DNA from: Prorocentrum cordatum
Taxonomy: Eukaryota > Sar > Dinophyceae > Prorocentrales > Prorocentraceae
Reading direction: 5' to 3'
Length of the DNA: 64,000 nt
NCBI GenBank assembly: GCA_963575745.1
Contig: CAUYUJ010017627.1
Coordinates: 635,472 to 699,471 of the forward strand
The position numbers and the translations under genes are program-made. Of this stretch, positions 11,704 to 22,499 are shown one piece after another. Position 1 is the stretch's first letter; the number at the start of each line of letters is the position of its first letter. The notes under the pieces are model-generated. The model worked only from the letters and a program-made list of their open reading frames with translations. It was not told where the DNA came from and made no database searches.

Positions 11704-12727
11704 ATGGCAGCGGCGCCCAGGGAGCCGCTGGTGGATTGCAGAGGCGACATCAAGCTGCCAGCGTTCAGCGGCAGAGATGAGGACTGGCCCAGCTGGCCCA
11801 TCAAAGCCCACGCGTTCTTCGCGTTGGTGGGCTGGGATGACCTCATCGACAATGTTGAGGCCCAGCCAGCGCTCGCGGTGGACAACGTCGGCACGGGCGA
11901 GCGCGCGGCAGCGACGAGCTGCAGCATGCCACGCTGATCACCAAGGCCCAGCGCAAGGCGCTGGCGATGGTTACGCCCGCAGGCAGGCGCGAAGGTTCCG
12001 TCGCCTGGCGGGCGATCAAGAACGATTACGAGCCTGGGGTGGGCAACCGGTTCGCAGCCATGCTCAGCGGCCTGCCCAGCCCCGGGTGGGATGACCAGAA
12101 GCCGTTCTCTGACCAGCTCGTTGACTGGAAAAAGACGACGCGGCTAGGTGCGCCACGCAGGCGGGGAAGGACTTCGGCGATGAGTTTCGCATCGCCACGC
12201 TGCTTGTCCATGGCCCCGAGCCGTGCAAGACCGTGCTGCGCAACGCTCCGACGGCCGCCGAGGTCTCGCACGTGGCGCTGAGGACCCACCTGAGAGAGTG
12301 GATGGCGTCTGGGCAGGACTTCGCAGCTAGCGGCGCGGTGGGCCAAGGCGTGGCGCCGATGGAGGTCGGCGCGATCTCGGGCCATGCCCTGCCGCGACAG
12401 CCTTGGCCCAAGCGCAAGGGCGACAAGTCCGGGGGCGGCAAGGGCGACAAGATCGGCGGCAAGGGCGACAGCGGCGGCAAAGGCAGCAAGGAAACAGTCA
12501 ATACTGACAAGCACTGGCGCCAGAAGCAGGGGCATAAGGAGAAGGGCTGCAGGCGCAAGGCGGCTGGCAAGCCACGGGCGCCGCCAGCAGCGCCCCCAAA
12601 GGCGGCCGCAGTCCAGCAGGCCCCAGCGGGTGCTGAGGGCCAGAGGACCGTGAGCGCGGTGGCCGCGGGCTCCGACGGCGACGAGGTCGGCTGGGTCTTT
12701 GGGGTCAGGAGTTCGGTCGGAGGCTGA
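11704..12727 (+). pseudogene. copia gag (capsid/nucleocapsid) relic
   Basis: The frame starting at 11,704 gives a gag-like N-terminus (LPAFSGRDEDWPSWPIKAHA). The frame shifts near 11,920 (DELQHATLITKAQRKALAMV) and again near 12,150 into frame 2 (DFGDEFRIATLLVHGPEPC), which runs to TGA 12,725. A basic Gly/Lys-rich segment (12,400-12,500) precedes KQGHKEKGC, the back half of a CCHC zinc knuckle whose first two cysteines are missing. Gag would form the particle and bind RNA. The frameshifts and lost knuckle cysteines make it non-functional. Confidence 0.75.
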
Positions 12728-12745
12728 CGCAGGGAGGAGCGCAGA

Positions 12746-13421
12746 GGGCCCATCCTCGCAGACAGCGGCAGCGACGAGCACCTCTGCGGCCAGGCGTTCG
12801 GAGCGCAGCTTCCGACAGTTCAGGAGGACCCCGCGGCGCCAAAGCTCACCACGGTGGGCGGCCAGAGGCTTGGCACCGAGGGTCCCGATGGTCGTCGGCG
12901 GCGAGGAGGGTAGCCAGCCATGCTGGGGGAACCTCGGAGTGAGCGACGACCTCGCCCCGCAGGACGCGGTGCTCAGCCTCGGGAAGTTGGCGCGCAAGCA
13001 GTTCAGGTTTGTCCGCGAGGGAAGTAACCCGCGCGCCGTGAACCTCAAGACGGGCGAGCGGTCGGACATGAAGCTAATTGGCAACACGTTCTACTTCGCT
13101 GCGCAGATCCACGACGCGATGGGCGAAGCCAAGCTCGCAGCCTGCCCCGCCAGGGTCGCCGCAGCAGGTGCCGCGGGAGCTCCGTGGGGGACGGTGCGAG
13201 GAAAGGATCCCCCGCCGCGCCCGGAAGCTCGAGGGTCGCGTAACCCGGCGCCGCCAGAGGCAGGAGCTGCGCCACCGCAGGCGCAGGGGGCGGCGGCGCC
13301 GCCAAGAGCGCAGGAAGCGGCGGCGCCCGCGCAGGGCCAGGAGGCACCTGCGGCGGCACAGCCGCCGGGGCGGTCATACCTCGAGGGGCTCGGGCCAAGC
13401 TCGAGGATCGACGCCGTGTAG
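12746..13421 (+). pseudogene. copia aspartic protease and pre-integrase segment
   Basis: Frame 2 continues after the gag stop and reads GPILADSGSDEHLCG at 12,746. DSGSDEHL is the active-site Asp-Ser-Gly box of a retropepsin, used to cut the polyprotein. At about 12,840-12,900 the frame changes to frame 0, which gives PQDAVLSLGKLARKQ, then LIGNTFYF, then a long Ala/Pro/Gln-rich linker that ends at TAG 13,419-13,421. The linker looks like an expansion absent from compact copia elements. Confidence 0.75.
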
Positions 13422-14480
13422 AAGCGCCCCATTGAGATCTGCGCCCCGTGCTACGGGGCCAAGGCTCAGTGCTGGGCACGGCTCGTCGAGTACGAGGGCA
13501 GACGCAAGGTGAGGGCGGCGACGGATGACTTCCGCGAGCTAAGGCGCGAGGAGATGAGGCGTCAGGCGGAGACGGGGCAGGCGCTGGAACCGACCGCGTT
13601 CCCCGACGTCCGCGAGCCGACGCCAGAGGAGAGACAGCGCCACGAGGAGAACCAGCACTGCCCACCGCGGCACTGGTGCGAGCACTGTCAGATGGGACGC
13701 GGGCGTGACAGGCCCCACGAGCTGCTAGACGCGGAGGTGGAACGCCCCCCCGTGATCGGGCTTGACCTGGCATTCTTCAAGGGCGAGGCGGCCGACGCCG
13801 TGGAGGCGGGCCCCCGCGCCGAGGATGGCCAGAGGCAGGACGAGGAAGCGGTGCAAGTGGTCGCGGACGTCGACACGGGAGCCACGCGGAGCGCCCCGAA
13901 GTCTGACCGACGCGCCGACCCATGCACGGCGGCAGCCACGGTGGCGTTCATCAAGAGCCTTTTCCATCAGAAGGTCATCCTAAGGCCAAACCGCGAGGAC
14001 GTCATGATGGACCCTGCCGGCAAGGTCGAGGCAGAGCGGCCCGACCGCGTGGTCGTGAGGCCCGCCCCATACGTCCAGCTCCCAGCCGAATCCCTCCGAG
14101 AACGCCAATGACATCATCCAGGCGCAGTTTCCGCACGAGCAGGAGCGCGCAGGAGGCGCGACTTGGGGCCAGGGTCCGACCTGGCACGGCCGTGTACAAG
14201 CGGTTGCAGCGCCACGCGGGCTGGGCATGCACCAACCTGAGGATCAAGGCGAGCGGTCGCACGGCACATGAGGGCCTTTACGGCCGCGCCTACACCTGGG
14301 AGATGGCCACTCCAAGGGGGTCCGTCCTGGCGCGCCCACCCACGGGCAATAATCGCAGGGCGAGAGGCAATGTTCACCACAGGGGTGACATGGGCTTCGC
14401 GAGGGCGGTCTGGCTAGGGAAGAGCTACGACACCGACGAGCACATCTGCGCGCTCGAGACGAGTGAGCTAGTCACGACGA
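13422..14480 (+). pseudogene. copia integrase relic
   Basis: Frame 0 after the TAG reads a zinc-binding region with H and C residues in the block RHEENQHCPPRHWCEHCQ (13,641-13,688), as in the HHCC domain of integrases. VIGLDLAFF follows, with the first catalytic Asp at about 13,764. The frame ends at 14,109-14,111. Frame 2 takes over with the C-terminal part (AHEGLYGRAYTWEMATPRGS, then WLGKSYDTDEHICALETSEL, about 14,265-14,465). The second catalytic Asp and the Glu cannot be placed confidently because of the shift. The enzyme would insert the cDNA with the 5-bp stagger seen at the ends. Confidence 0.8.
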
Positions 14481-15826
14481 GGACCGTCAAGAGGCTGCCC
14501 GAAGAGCGGAGGTTCAATCGCACCGCCGTGGGGGCGATCACGCACGTGCCATGGCTGCGCCGAGGACAGGGCACGGTCCCGCGCGGGACCGAGCCGATTG
14601 TTACACCCCCTGCCGCAGCGGACGCCGACTTGGCGGCGCAAGAGGCAGCTGAGGCACAGCCAGGCCCGAGCGCTGCTGCCCAGTCCACTGGGGCCGCCCA
14701 TGGCGGCGGGCCAGCTTCCCAGACGGGCGCGCCCACGGCGGCGCCCTCGGCCGATGCGGCGGGCGGCGCCGAGGTGCATGCTGGGGGTGGGCAGGCGGAG
14801 CCAGCGACGCAGACGTCGGCTGGGGGCGGCGCTGGGGACGACACCCCCATGACGCCGAGGGCCTCAGCACCAGCGAGTACACCTCCGCTGACGCCCCCGA
14901 AAGGTCGATCGCCGAAGCGACCCGCGGAGGAGGGCGACAACCGATGCACCCTTGTGAGGTCCCGGGTTAGCGGAGTAGCAGCTGAGCGCTGTGATGGCGT
15001 TCGGCCTGACTTCATGCAGATCCTCAGGGACATGGGTGCCCTGGATCCCCACGATGCGTCGGGCGCGCAGTTGATCGAGGCGTCCACCAGGCGGGCCCTC
15101 GACGGCCTGAAACAGCACGGGGTGGGTCAGCTCGCCAAACGGAGCGAGGCCGCCGGCAAGAGGATCAGCGCCCGCTGGGGGCATGTCTAGAAGTGGGACG
15201 CGAACCTCGGATGCAGGATTGCTGAGTCTAGGTGCGTCGCGCGAGAGCTCATGTGGCAGGAGTCCCGCGACGACCTCTTCACGGGAGGGAGCAGCATGGC
15301 CGACAGCCGAGTGGTGGACTACGTGGCCCTGAAGCACGGATGGCCCACCTTCACTGTTGACGCGGAGGACGCGTACTGCCAAGCCCCCGAGGAGGAGGGC
15401 GCGCGGGTCGAGTGCCCACCCGAAGTCCTGGAAGAGTGCCGCGCGAAGGGCGACACCGAGGACTATGTTTGGCAGCTCGCGAAGCAGTCGCCAGGGCGGC
15501 GTGCTGGAGGGGAGCGCTGGGTCGAGTTCGCCGCGGAGCAGCCCATGGCCAGGGGGTTCGAGCGGTCGCCGACCGCGCCCTAGTTCTTCTGGCACGCCGA
15601 GCTCCCATGTCTGGTGGAGCTGCGCATGGACGACATGCACGGCGCGGCGCCTGGAGCTGCAGGGTCCGGCTTCGCGTTGGACCTAGGTCGCGACATCGAG
15701 GTGAAGTGGTCGGGCCTGCAGGGCGACGGCGCCGACCTCGAGATTCTCGAGAGGCGGCGCGTGCGAGAGGCCGACGCTACCTACGTTCAGCCCAACGAGA
15801 AGTACCGAAGGCGCTGGAGGCGCTAG
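14481..15826 (+). pseudogene. copia reverse transcriptase relic
   Basis: Frame 2 runs through an Ala/Gly/Pro-rich linker (14,600-14,930) and TAG 15,188, then into the RT: KWDANLGCRIAESRCV, then WPTFTVDAEDAYCQAP with the motif A aspartates at 15,359-15,370. After TAG 15,581 it reads FFWHAELPCLVELRMDDMHG, where MDD (15,626-15,634) stands at the YVDD catalytic box. The frame ends near 15,826. Two in-frame TAG codons interrupt the enzyme. The usual GxxQxP motif B is not clear. Confidence 0.82.
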
Positions 15827-17123
15827 GCCTTGAGGAGGGCAGCCCGCGCGCCACCCCATGGGTGGAGGCGCGCAGGACAGGCGGGGATGACGCGCCCGAC
15901 CTCGGCCCAGATGAGGTGAAGCTGTTCAGGGTCCGTGACCGTGTGCCTGCTGTTCTACTTGCACGACCGCGAGGATGTTCAGTTCGACATCAACTACCTG
16001 GCCCCGTGCATCTCATCGCCCCGTGAGGCGGACATGCGAGCCCTCAAGAGGCTGGCAAGGTACCTGAGTGGGCGCGATGGACTTGGGTGTGAGGATGGCC
16101 AAGCCCAACGCGCCGCAGGACATCGTCGACTTGGTCGCGTGGACAGTCTCCGACTGGGCAGGCGACGCGAAGGAGCGGGTGAGCCAGACCAGCGCGCGCA
16201 TCGCCGCGCTTGGGTGTCCAATGCTCGGGGTCAGCTGTCGACAGGACGCGCAGCCCCTTAGCAGCTGCGAAGCCGAGTGGCACGCTGGAGCTCGAGGTCT
16301 CAGCGAGGGGCTTCGGCTGAAGGCGCTCTTCACGTTCATGGGCTACAGCGTGCGCGTGAGCTGACGGCGCGACAGCTCGAGCGCGCGAGCGCTGGAGAGG
16401 CGCGAGGGCACTGGGCGGATCATGCACCTTGCCACCAAGACGCTTTGGACGCAGCAGCTGGCGGCCAAGAAGGTCATCACCATCGAGCCTGCGGCTGGCG
16501 ACGACAACCTGGCAGATCCCGGCACAAAGGCGCTGCCGAGGACACGCCTCGAGCGGCTCCGCGAGAGCTGCGGGTTGAAGGGGGCGCCCGTGCCAGGGGC
16601 CTCGAGGGTAGCTGGAGTCGGGGCCATGCCGACCGACTTCCAGGCCCATTCGAACCTGCTGATGGCGTTGCTTGCAGTGGCCGCGCCATTCCCCGCAGCG
16701 GCGCAGGGGAGCTCGACCGAGCTGCGCGAAGCACCGCGGGAGATGGACGAGAGCGCGCTGACTCCAGCGACCGCGCTGGGAGTCGCGACTGAGGGCTACA
16801 ATGAGAGCCTGGCGGTGCTAATGGCGGGCGTGGGCCTAGGGCCCCTGCTTGCTGTGCGAGGGTTTTCCCTGATCTGCTGGTTTTGTCAGCGTGCGAGGCC
16901 GATCTGGCGCCCCACGGGTGCCCTGCCGCGCGGCGGCGGCGGCGGGGGGGCACGTCGTGCTCCGATCGAGGGGTCGAGCGAGCCAGCAGCGAAGACCAAG
17001 ACTAAGAAGGGCGACCGCAGAAGGACGGGTGCCACCCAGAGCCAGGTCAAGTATACCTGGTGGACGACCACTCCCTGTTTCCAGCCTTTGGGTCCGCGAG
17101 ATCAAGGGGTGTGGTCCGAGTAG
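15827..17123 (+). pseudogene. copia RT tail, RNase H and C-terminal extension
   Basis: Frames 1, 2 and 0 are used in turn. RNase H reads AWTVSDWAGDAKERVSQTSA (Asp at 16,152) and LSSCEAEW (Glu at 16,269). The usual copia ending follows: MHLATKTLWTQQLAAKK and DDNLADPGTKALP (16,506). Frame 0 then stays open to TAG 17,121-17,123 and adds about 190 residues with a signal-like stretch (MALLAVAAPFPAAAQ) and a hydrophobic segment (GLGPLLAVRGFSLICWFC) that could span a membrane, followed by a Lys/Arg-rich tail. Confidence 0.82.
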
Positions 17124-17301
17124 GGCCTTGAGCGGTGTACTGCTTAGATGCGCCATGGGCGCGAGCCTAGACCTCCGCGGCAATGCGTCGAGGCACAGAG
17201 GGTTTTAGCTTCACTTTCTAGGACCCTGGAGGGAGTGGTGACCCGAGGGGCGTCCGAGGAGGAGCGGGCTCACCTCCCGCCCCCCGTTCGGCCAGGCAGC
17301 G

Positions 17302-17427
17302 TGCTCGGGATCTTGAGCGATTCGGACGCCATCAATGCATGGCATGCCCGCAGGCCCTTCTGTTTGAGCCGCGTTGAGGAAAAGGGGCCCCAGGATGCGC
17401 TTCCCCCACGCATCCGCGTAACTTCCA
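17302..17427 (+). repeat. Right LTR of the copia element
   Basis: Direct repeat of 11,501-11,627, opening TGCTCGGGATC and closing AACTTCCA. The TATTT duplication follows at 17,428-17,432. Confidence 0.9.
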
Positions 17428-17432
17428 TATTT
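17428..17432. other. Target-site duplication, right copy (TATTT)
   Basis: Matches 11,496-11,500. Joining the LINE across one TATTT restores a continuous LINE frame. Confidence 0.85.
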
Positions 17433-17990
17433 TCGTCATTACGGTCTCCAGCGGGGCCCCGCCATTTAACAGTTCGACCGTTTTTTGTCCAGTCCAACAC
17501 CAAACAAGTTGTGCATCCGTTTCTGCTCGCGTACGCCAACTCAATGGTTCGACGCGCGGCGCGCGCAGCGCCCGAAGTTCCACGCCCCCGCTGGAATCAA
17601 AATTGCGAGGTCCATAATATGTGTTCGGCCCCAGCGTCTTGCAATCGCTTCAACATGAGAGATGCCACGAATTTGTACACCACGCGCAGGAAGCTGACCG
17701 GCTGAAAGTTATCGCAATTGTCCACTGCACTCCTTTTTTGCAAATATTTGTAACAATCGGTTGTTTCCAATCTTGTTGAACAGCTTGCTCTTTCCATCAC
17801 AGATTGTATAACTCGGTGGTCCAATCAAACCTTCCCAGGTCTGAAGAAGTCGCTTTCCAATATTCTGCCAGTATGGTGTCCATCCCTCTTTTTTCCGCGC
17901 TTGGGGTATGCGATTGCCTTGCCAACCTCTTCGATTGTGAATTCTGGTTCCCAAGCTGGGAGTGGATCTCCGACGGGAATTTCATCCAGC
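17433..17990 (-). pseudogene. LINE reverse transcriptase, N-terminal half
   Basis: Reading toward lower coordinates: DNFQPVSFLRVVYKFVASLM (about 17,720-17,660) is the conserved RT segment normally NxRPISLLxxxYKxxxxxL. ILWTSQF follows, then LVLDWTK with the motif A Asp near 17,494. The frame changes at least twice. The next RT motif appears only after the copia insertion, at 11,390, so the break falls between motifs A and B. The region upstream (17,990-17,830) is in a different frame and resembles the LINE linker. Confidence 0.82.
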
Positions 17991-18559
17991 AGCTCGGCTA
18001 GTTTTCTTCCCAGTGCACTTGTTCCAGGTATTATGCCATCGTGTTGGTTCTCTGCGTACTATCCACCAACTAGCCTCGCAGATTCGTGAGCCTACCTCGA
18101 CGTCGTGGTTTGGGCTGGCACTGTTTTTTTTTCCACAGCGTTCCAACTGGGGGTCGCAATGTGTTACTCGATCCATGCCGTTTTGTCTTGTTTGCACATT
18201 TGCACGCATTTCGGATTTTTTTCACCTGCATGTTTCCTTCATGTTTGTTGTTGGCCGCGTGGGCCGTCGAACGACAGTATATCAGATCAAGGGTGCGCTG
18301 TGTAATTCATGGTTGGTTCATGTCTGCCTGGTGGTCCGGCAGCTCGCAAGTGCAAATCCACCGGCGGCTGGTTACGGTGATAGTGATGCCGAGAAAGTTC
18401 CAACACATGCTTTCAATATTTCAGGGTCCTTTATGGCGTTATTGTTTGGTCCTGGCCCGGCAAGTCTCAATGCTTGGCGCTCAATTGGCAGCCCCATCCT
18501 TGCACCTCCCAAGTCATTATATGTGGCGAGCGCGGCTTCTCGAGGACTCCTCAGCGTCG

Positions 18560-19400
18560 CTATCTGTTTTCTCGAAAGCGCGTCACAGAGCAACACATCC
18601 AATACACGTGTTCCTCCGTGATCTCCCCCGTTGGCAACGATCCTGCTTCTCTGAAAGTGGTTTTCTCCTCCAAAGGTTGTTGCACGGACGCGTGTGCAAC
18701 TTGTACATATCCAGCAGTACAGAATTCCGTCTGCTCCAGGTTTGGTTGCTCAACTTTGTGTTGTGCGTATCGCCCCCATCCCAAATCACCCAAGACAGCG
18801 TCTTCCTCAGCTTGGGCAACGCCGACTCGTGCATTGAAATCTCCAAGAAAAAACGGTATGCTGAATCCAACACAGTGTAACATTGGCGCCTCTCCGGGAG
18901 TGGCCAGAGATGGTGTGGTGCGTACGCAGTAAGGATTGCCAATGCCCCCACGCCAATGTTCAATCTGATCAATGCCAAGCGATGTTATATTTGCTGATAT
19001 GCTTTAACTTGGCGTCGAAATTTTGGCGCAATGATGAAACCAACTCCAATGCAAGTTCGCTCTTGTGTATCTTTGCCAGGCAATGCAAAACGATTCCCAT
19101 CCATATTATAGATTTCTGCCTTTGCACGGCGGGTTTGTTAGGAGGAGGAAGAGGCGGGTCCTGGAGAGCACTGCGAGAAGCATTGTACATTTTCTCCAGT
19201 TGATTTCCTCTGGTGTTGCCACGTTGCTTCTCGGGTTCCGGGAACCACGCAAGCGTAGTCTGTCCCCCTCCTGGCCGCAGCCCGCAACTTGTAAGCCTGA
19301 AGGGGTATCGCCACCTATGCAGGTGTAATTTCCGAGTCCGCCGCCCAATCTTGCGTGCGTTGGCGTTGATAACGTAGCAGTTCCATTTGAACACAACGGG
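18560..19400 (-). pseudogene. LINE AP-endonuclease domain
   Basis: Two frames share an endonuclease/exonuclease/phosphatase fold signature: ALAILTAYAPHH (18,936-18,910) and, after a frameshift, FFLGDFNARVG (18,847-18,821), the GDFN box holding a catalytic Asp and Asn. VLGDLGWGRYAQHK and FCTAGYVQVAHASVQQPLEE follow, as in dinoflagellate LINEs. WNCYVINANARKIGRR near 19,390 is a plausible N-terminal strand. The enzyme would nick target DNA to prime reverse transcription. It is broken by at least two frameshifts. Confidence 0.8.
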
Positions 19401-19706
19401 AGGACAAGAACCGATGAGTGCTCGAAGGTATCTTTGCCCGTATTCGTGTTGCCACCGGTTGGGGGAACGGGATTTGTGTCCGCCTCCGAATCCGAGTCAA
19501 CCTCGATCTTGAAACACCTCGCGTCTGCAAGTAACGAACGGCTTCGCCGGAAGGGCAAGCTGGGAAAATTGATAGTTTCCAAAAGCGTATGTTGTCGGTC
19601 CGCTCTGGAACTCGTTGCAAACATTTGTGCTTCAAAAGTCGTGTCCAGTGCCCGCTGTATTTCCTATTTACCAATGCCCCTACCAGCACCCTTCATTCCC
19701 AGGCGG

Positions 19707-20616
19707 TCAGGCGAAACGACGCACAATAGATTCGCACTTCTCATTGAAAGCAAGTAATGTTGCATGCTTCTGTAACTCTTCACAATTCCTCCATTCCTCC
19801 CATTTTCGGTGGAACGTCGCATCACGGAAATGTGCCGTAAGCTCTAGGTGACTGCCTACATGCACGTGATATGGCGTACAATCGTCGACGTTGATGGTAC
19901 ATTTGTTCATGTCATTCTTCAACAAGTAATTGACGCCAAATGCGGAATTGCGGGCTGTTCTTCCTAGTTGCTCTCTGTCTTGAGACGCCCACATTGTGTT
20001 ATCCCTTGGTTGCAGGCGTCGGCTCCAGATTATGGCTGTGGCGATGTCTCGCTCCTCCCCATTCCATTGATAAGCATTTCGATAATCTCCTTGGGCATAC
20101 ATATTCTTTGGAATGGGGCCGTTCATGATGTCGAGCTGCTCCCGAATGAATGCTGCCGTGGCGGCCTCAGTCTCGAAAACTTCCTGTGGACGTGGTACGC
20201 ATGTGCAGACTTCGAATAATCCCCATTGGTTTTCGATATTAGCCACGCGTTCAGTCATGGCGTTCTCCATGCTCGTGGCGCGTTTCTGCATTTCTTTGAT
20301 GTCGTTGGTAATATTGCCAATGTCCATCAGGGGATCTGTTGCGAGTGTCAGGTCATGCCGTGAAACTCCATGTTCCTTGATTGTCTCAATATTTTGTTTG
20401 ATTGAGTTCAGCTGCTCATCCAGGATCTTCCGAAACATGTCTGCAGTGATCTGTTGATCATTACTGCCGCTCCCCCCTGCGCCGGCCAGATGATCTTGAA
20501 AACGTCGGTCCGTCCATTTCCTGCAAGGGGCCGCGGATCCTGTGTTGCTTAAACAACTGCTGGACAGGGGTGCCTGGCGCGCGCTTGTCGGAAGCAGCCT
20601 CCAGATCAGAGGACAT
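19707..20616 (-). pseudogene. LINE ORF1 (coiled-coil protein)
   Basis: An ATG at 20,616 opens a frame reading MSSDLEAASDKRAPG. About 35 codons later the longer frame, open to the stop at 19,707-19,709, takes over, implying a frameshift near 20,500. The body has a helical segment (ADMFRKILDEQLNSIKQNIE, then MQKRATSMENAMTERVANIE) typical of an ORF1 coiled coil. A less clear domain follows, rich in Asn, Arg and Trp (WASQDREQLGRTARN; FGVNYLLKNDMNKCTINVDD). Its position directly upstream of the endonuclease supports ORF1. ORF1 proteins bind element RNA. The family assignment rests on context. Confidence 0.6.
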
Positions 20617-20619
20617 CGG

Positions 20620-21770
20620 TGTGGTATCGGAGCGCAGCGAAGAAAGAAATAATAGAAATGTCTGAAATAATTTGGGTATGAGAGGTATGCTTCACTGAAT
20701 AATTGCCCGAACAAATGTACCACACGCGGCGTGGTACTCTTGGGTTTGCAATTGCTTGAGCCAAAGCCGCCTTGAGTAACGGTAGCGACCGTACGGTAAC
20801 GGTAACGGCGTAAGAGTATTGGCGCTTGGGTAACGGTAACGACCGTACGGGGGGGGGGGCTTGGACCCACCCCCCACATTAGTTGGTGCCCGAAGGCATT
20901 TTGTGAGGCTCGCAGGTGCTCCGCAGGCGCCCTGCCAGTGCTTGCAGGCGCCCTGTCGGTGTTCCCAGGCTTTGCGCAGGTTCTCGCGCATACTATGGCG
21001 ACCGCAGCGCACACCCGCCCAGACGTGCCGCACCCCGCCCCAAACGTCATCTTTCCCCGGGGCCCAAACCCCCCCACCACCGGCAACGACCTTTACGCAA
21101 TCAGGTTCAGAAATGTTATCTCTGGTTTTGGTGTTCCTGTTGATGCTCTCCTCTTCCTTTTGCCGCTTCCGCTGCCTCTCATCATCCTCTTCTTCCATTC
21201 TGGCTTTGCCCTGCCTCCCCCGCGTGAACACACGCTGCAGGCCACAACTTTCAGGACCACCGAGTTCCCAGTGCCGCTGCGGGTGAAGAACACCTTCTTG
21301 GACCTCGACGTTCCCGAGGCGGGCCGCGATTTGACCTCGGCCAGGGATCTCGGCCAGCACGAGGACGAGGGGTCATGACCAGCAGCAGCAGGAGGAGCAG
21401 CAGCAGTAGCAGCACATGCAGGAGGACCAGTATGAGGAGGAGAAATAGGAGGAAGCCGCAGTAGAAGTGGGAGGATCACTAGGTGGAGCAGTATGATCAG
21501 GAGCAGCAGCAGTACCATGATCATGAGCTCTTGTGGGTTCGTGTTAACCGCCCGCGGCGAGGATGCGTCGACACCACGGTTGGGCTCGTCTCGGAAAACA
21601 TGTTTTCTGGGAAAGCAGTTGTTCAGCGGTCTTGGTATTTGACGTTAGAGTTGGGCATTCCGGGTACGAGAAAACACCTCGGTGCCTTCGGCCTATTCAG
21701 CCATTGTACCTAGGTCGTAGAGAAGAGGCCTATGAGAGGCCTCTTGGGTGCTCTTGGGAGTCGGGAGTCC
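20620..21770. other. Region upstream of the LINE; short inverted GTAACGGTAACG units
   Basis: At 20,777-20,850 GGTAACGGTAACG and CCGTACGG occur twice in near-palindromic arrangement, followed by a G9 run and a CCCACCCCCC run. 21,370-21,530 is rich in AGCAGCAGG/GAGGA. No gene is recognised. Open frames around 20,860-21,380 show no domain. Confidence 0.45.
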
Positions 21771-21772
21771 TA

Positions 21773-22498
21773 TCATGGGCCACGTTGTGCCGGATCTCGC
21801 GCAGTGGATGACCGCGTCCCAGCGTCTCTGGAAATTATCCCGTACGGCGGAGGTGGGTCGGGAACTTGCTCCGCGACACCACTCACCCGCGTACTTTCGC
21901 CTTGAGGGCCCAGGTAATGCATGAGGTCCAGATCCATTTCTCCGGAGGGGCTGTCGTGGATTATCGTTTGGCTGTCTCGAATAGCGCGTACGATTTCGCG
22001 CGCGACCGTGTGGGCTTCTTGCCAGGTATTCGGCGTCCTGCACTCCGTTCCTCCGTTTTTCTTCGGGAAATCCCGCTTGTCGAACCAGATCACAGCGCTG
22101 CACATCTTTCCGAGCTTCGCGACGTAGTCCACGAAGTCTTCGGCCTCGGTGTACCAGGCTTACTTTCCGCATGCTCCTGTGATGCGCTACCATCGGGCTT
22201 CGAAGTCCAGGCAGTTCTCGCTTGGCAACTTCTTAAAGTTGTGCCACTCTTCGGTACGACCCCTGATCTGCTTCTCGCCTGGGGTCTCCATGAACTGCAG
22301 AAGCCGCCCCCAGATCTCATGGATATCTTCTCCGAACTCCTCAGGGAATTGCCCGTCGCCTCTGGCATCCAGGATGATATTGTCGTAGATCATCTTCCCG
22401 TTGTCCCTTAGGCAGTTCCCGATGGTCATAATCATTTTGTACCATTTCATGCTTGTGGCGTTATTCACCATGCTGCAGATGCCCTCGAAGCTTTCCAC
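21773..22498 (-). pseudogene. Retroelement gag-like relic
   Basis: Two overlapping minus-strand frames read as one protein: FEGICSMVNNATSMKWYKMI (from 22,498), then WGRLLQFMETPG, then LPSENCLDFEARW, and after a frameshift near 22,160 EDFVDYVAKLGKMCSAVIW, then NTWQEAHTVAREIVRAI (to 21,773). The Trp-rich helical character with repeated FEARW and TWQEAH motifs resembles gag proteins of copia-type elements (inference). No protease or RT is attached, so this is a fragment. It could also be an unrelated gene. Confidence 0.4.
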
Positions 22499-22499
22499 G

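Larger units (their letters stand above)
11501..17427 (+). mobile_element. Ty1/copia LTR retrotransposon, degenerate
   Basis: Complete architecture: left LTR (11,501-11,627), tRNA primer site (11,631), gag, aspartic protease, integrase, reverse transcriptase, RNase H and right LTR (17,302-17,427), flanked by TATTT duplications. The order protease-integrase-RT-RNase H is diagnostic of copia. The LTRs are only about 80% identical by eye, and the coding region has four in-frame stops (TGA 12,725; TAG 13,419, 15,188 and 15,581) plus several frameshifts. This is therefore an old, inactive copy. No convincing polypurine tract sits directly before the right LTR. Confidence 0.93.
10430..20616 (-). 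mobile_element. Non-LTR retrotransposon (LINE) split by a copia insertion
   Basis: This minus-strand element holds, in order, ORF1 (20,616-19,707), an AP-endonuclease domain (about 19,400-18,590), the reverse transcriptase N-terminal half (17,990-17,433), a 5.9-kb foreign insertion (11,501-17,427), and the RT C-terminal half plus tail (11,495-10,430). All coding parts carry frameshifts and stops, so the copy is dead. The two halves join in frame when the insertion and one copy of the target duplication are removed: the frame ending ...VMTKIW at 17,433 continues as SATAPA at 11,495. The exact 5' end and any LINE target duplication are not visible. Confidence 0.85.

Noticed and set aside
12026-13087. 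353-residue minus-strand frame
   Set aside because: It lies antisense to the copia gag-protease region and has no motif; it is a shadow of the GC-rich coding strand.
17246-17262. Purine-rich CGAGGAGGAGCGGG as the copia polypurine tract
   Set aside because: It lies about 40 bases upstream of the right LTR instead of adjoining it, and is interrupted by pyrimidines.
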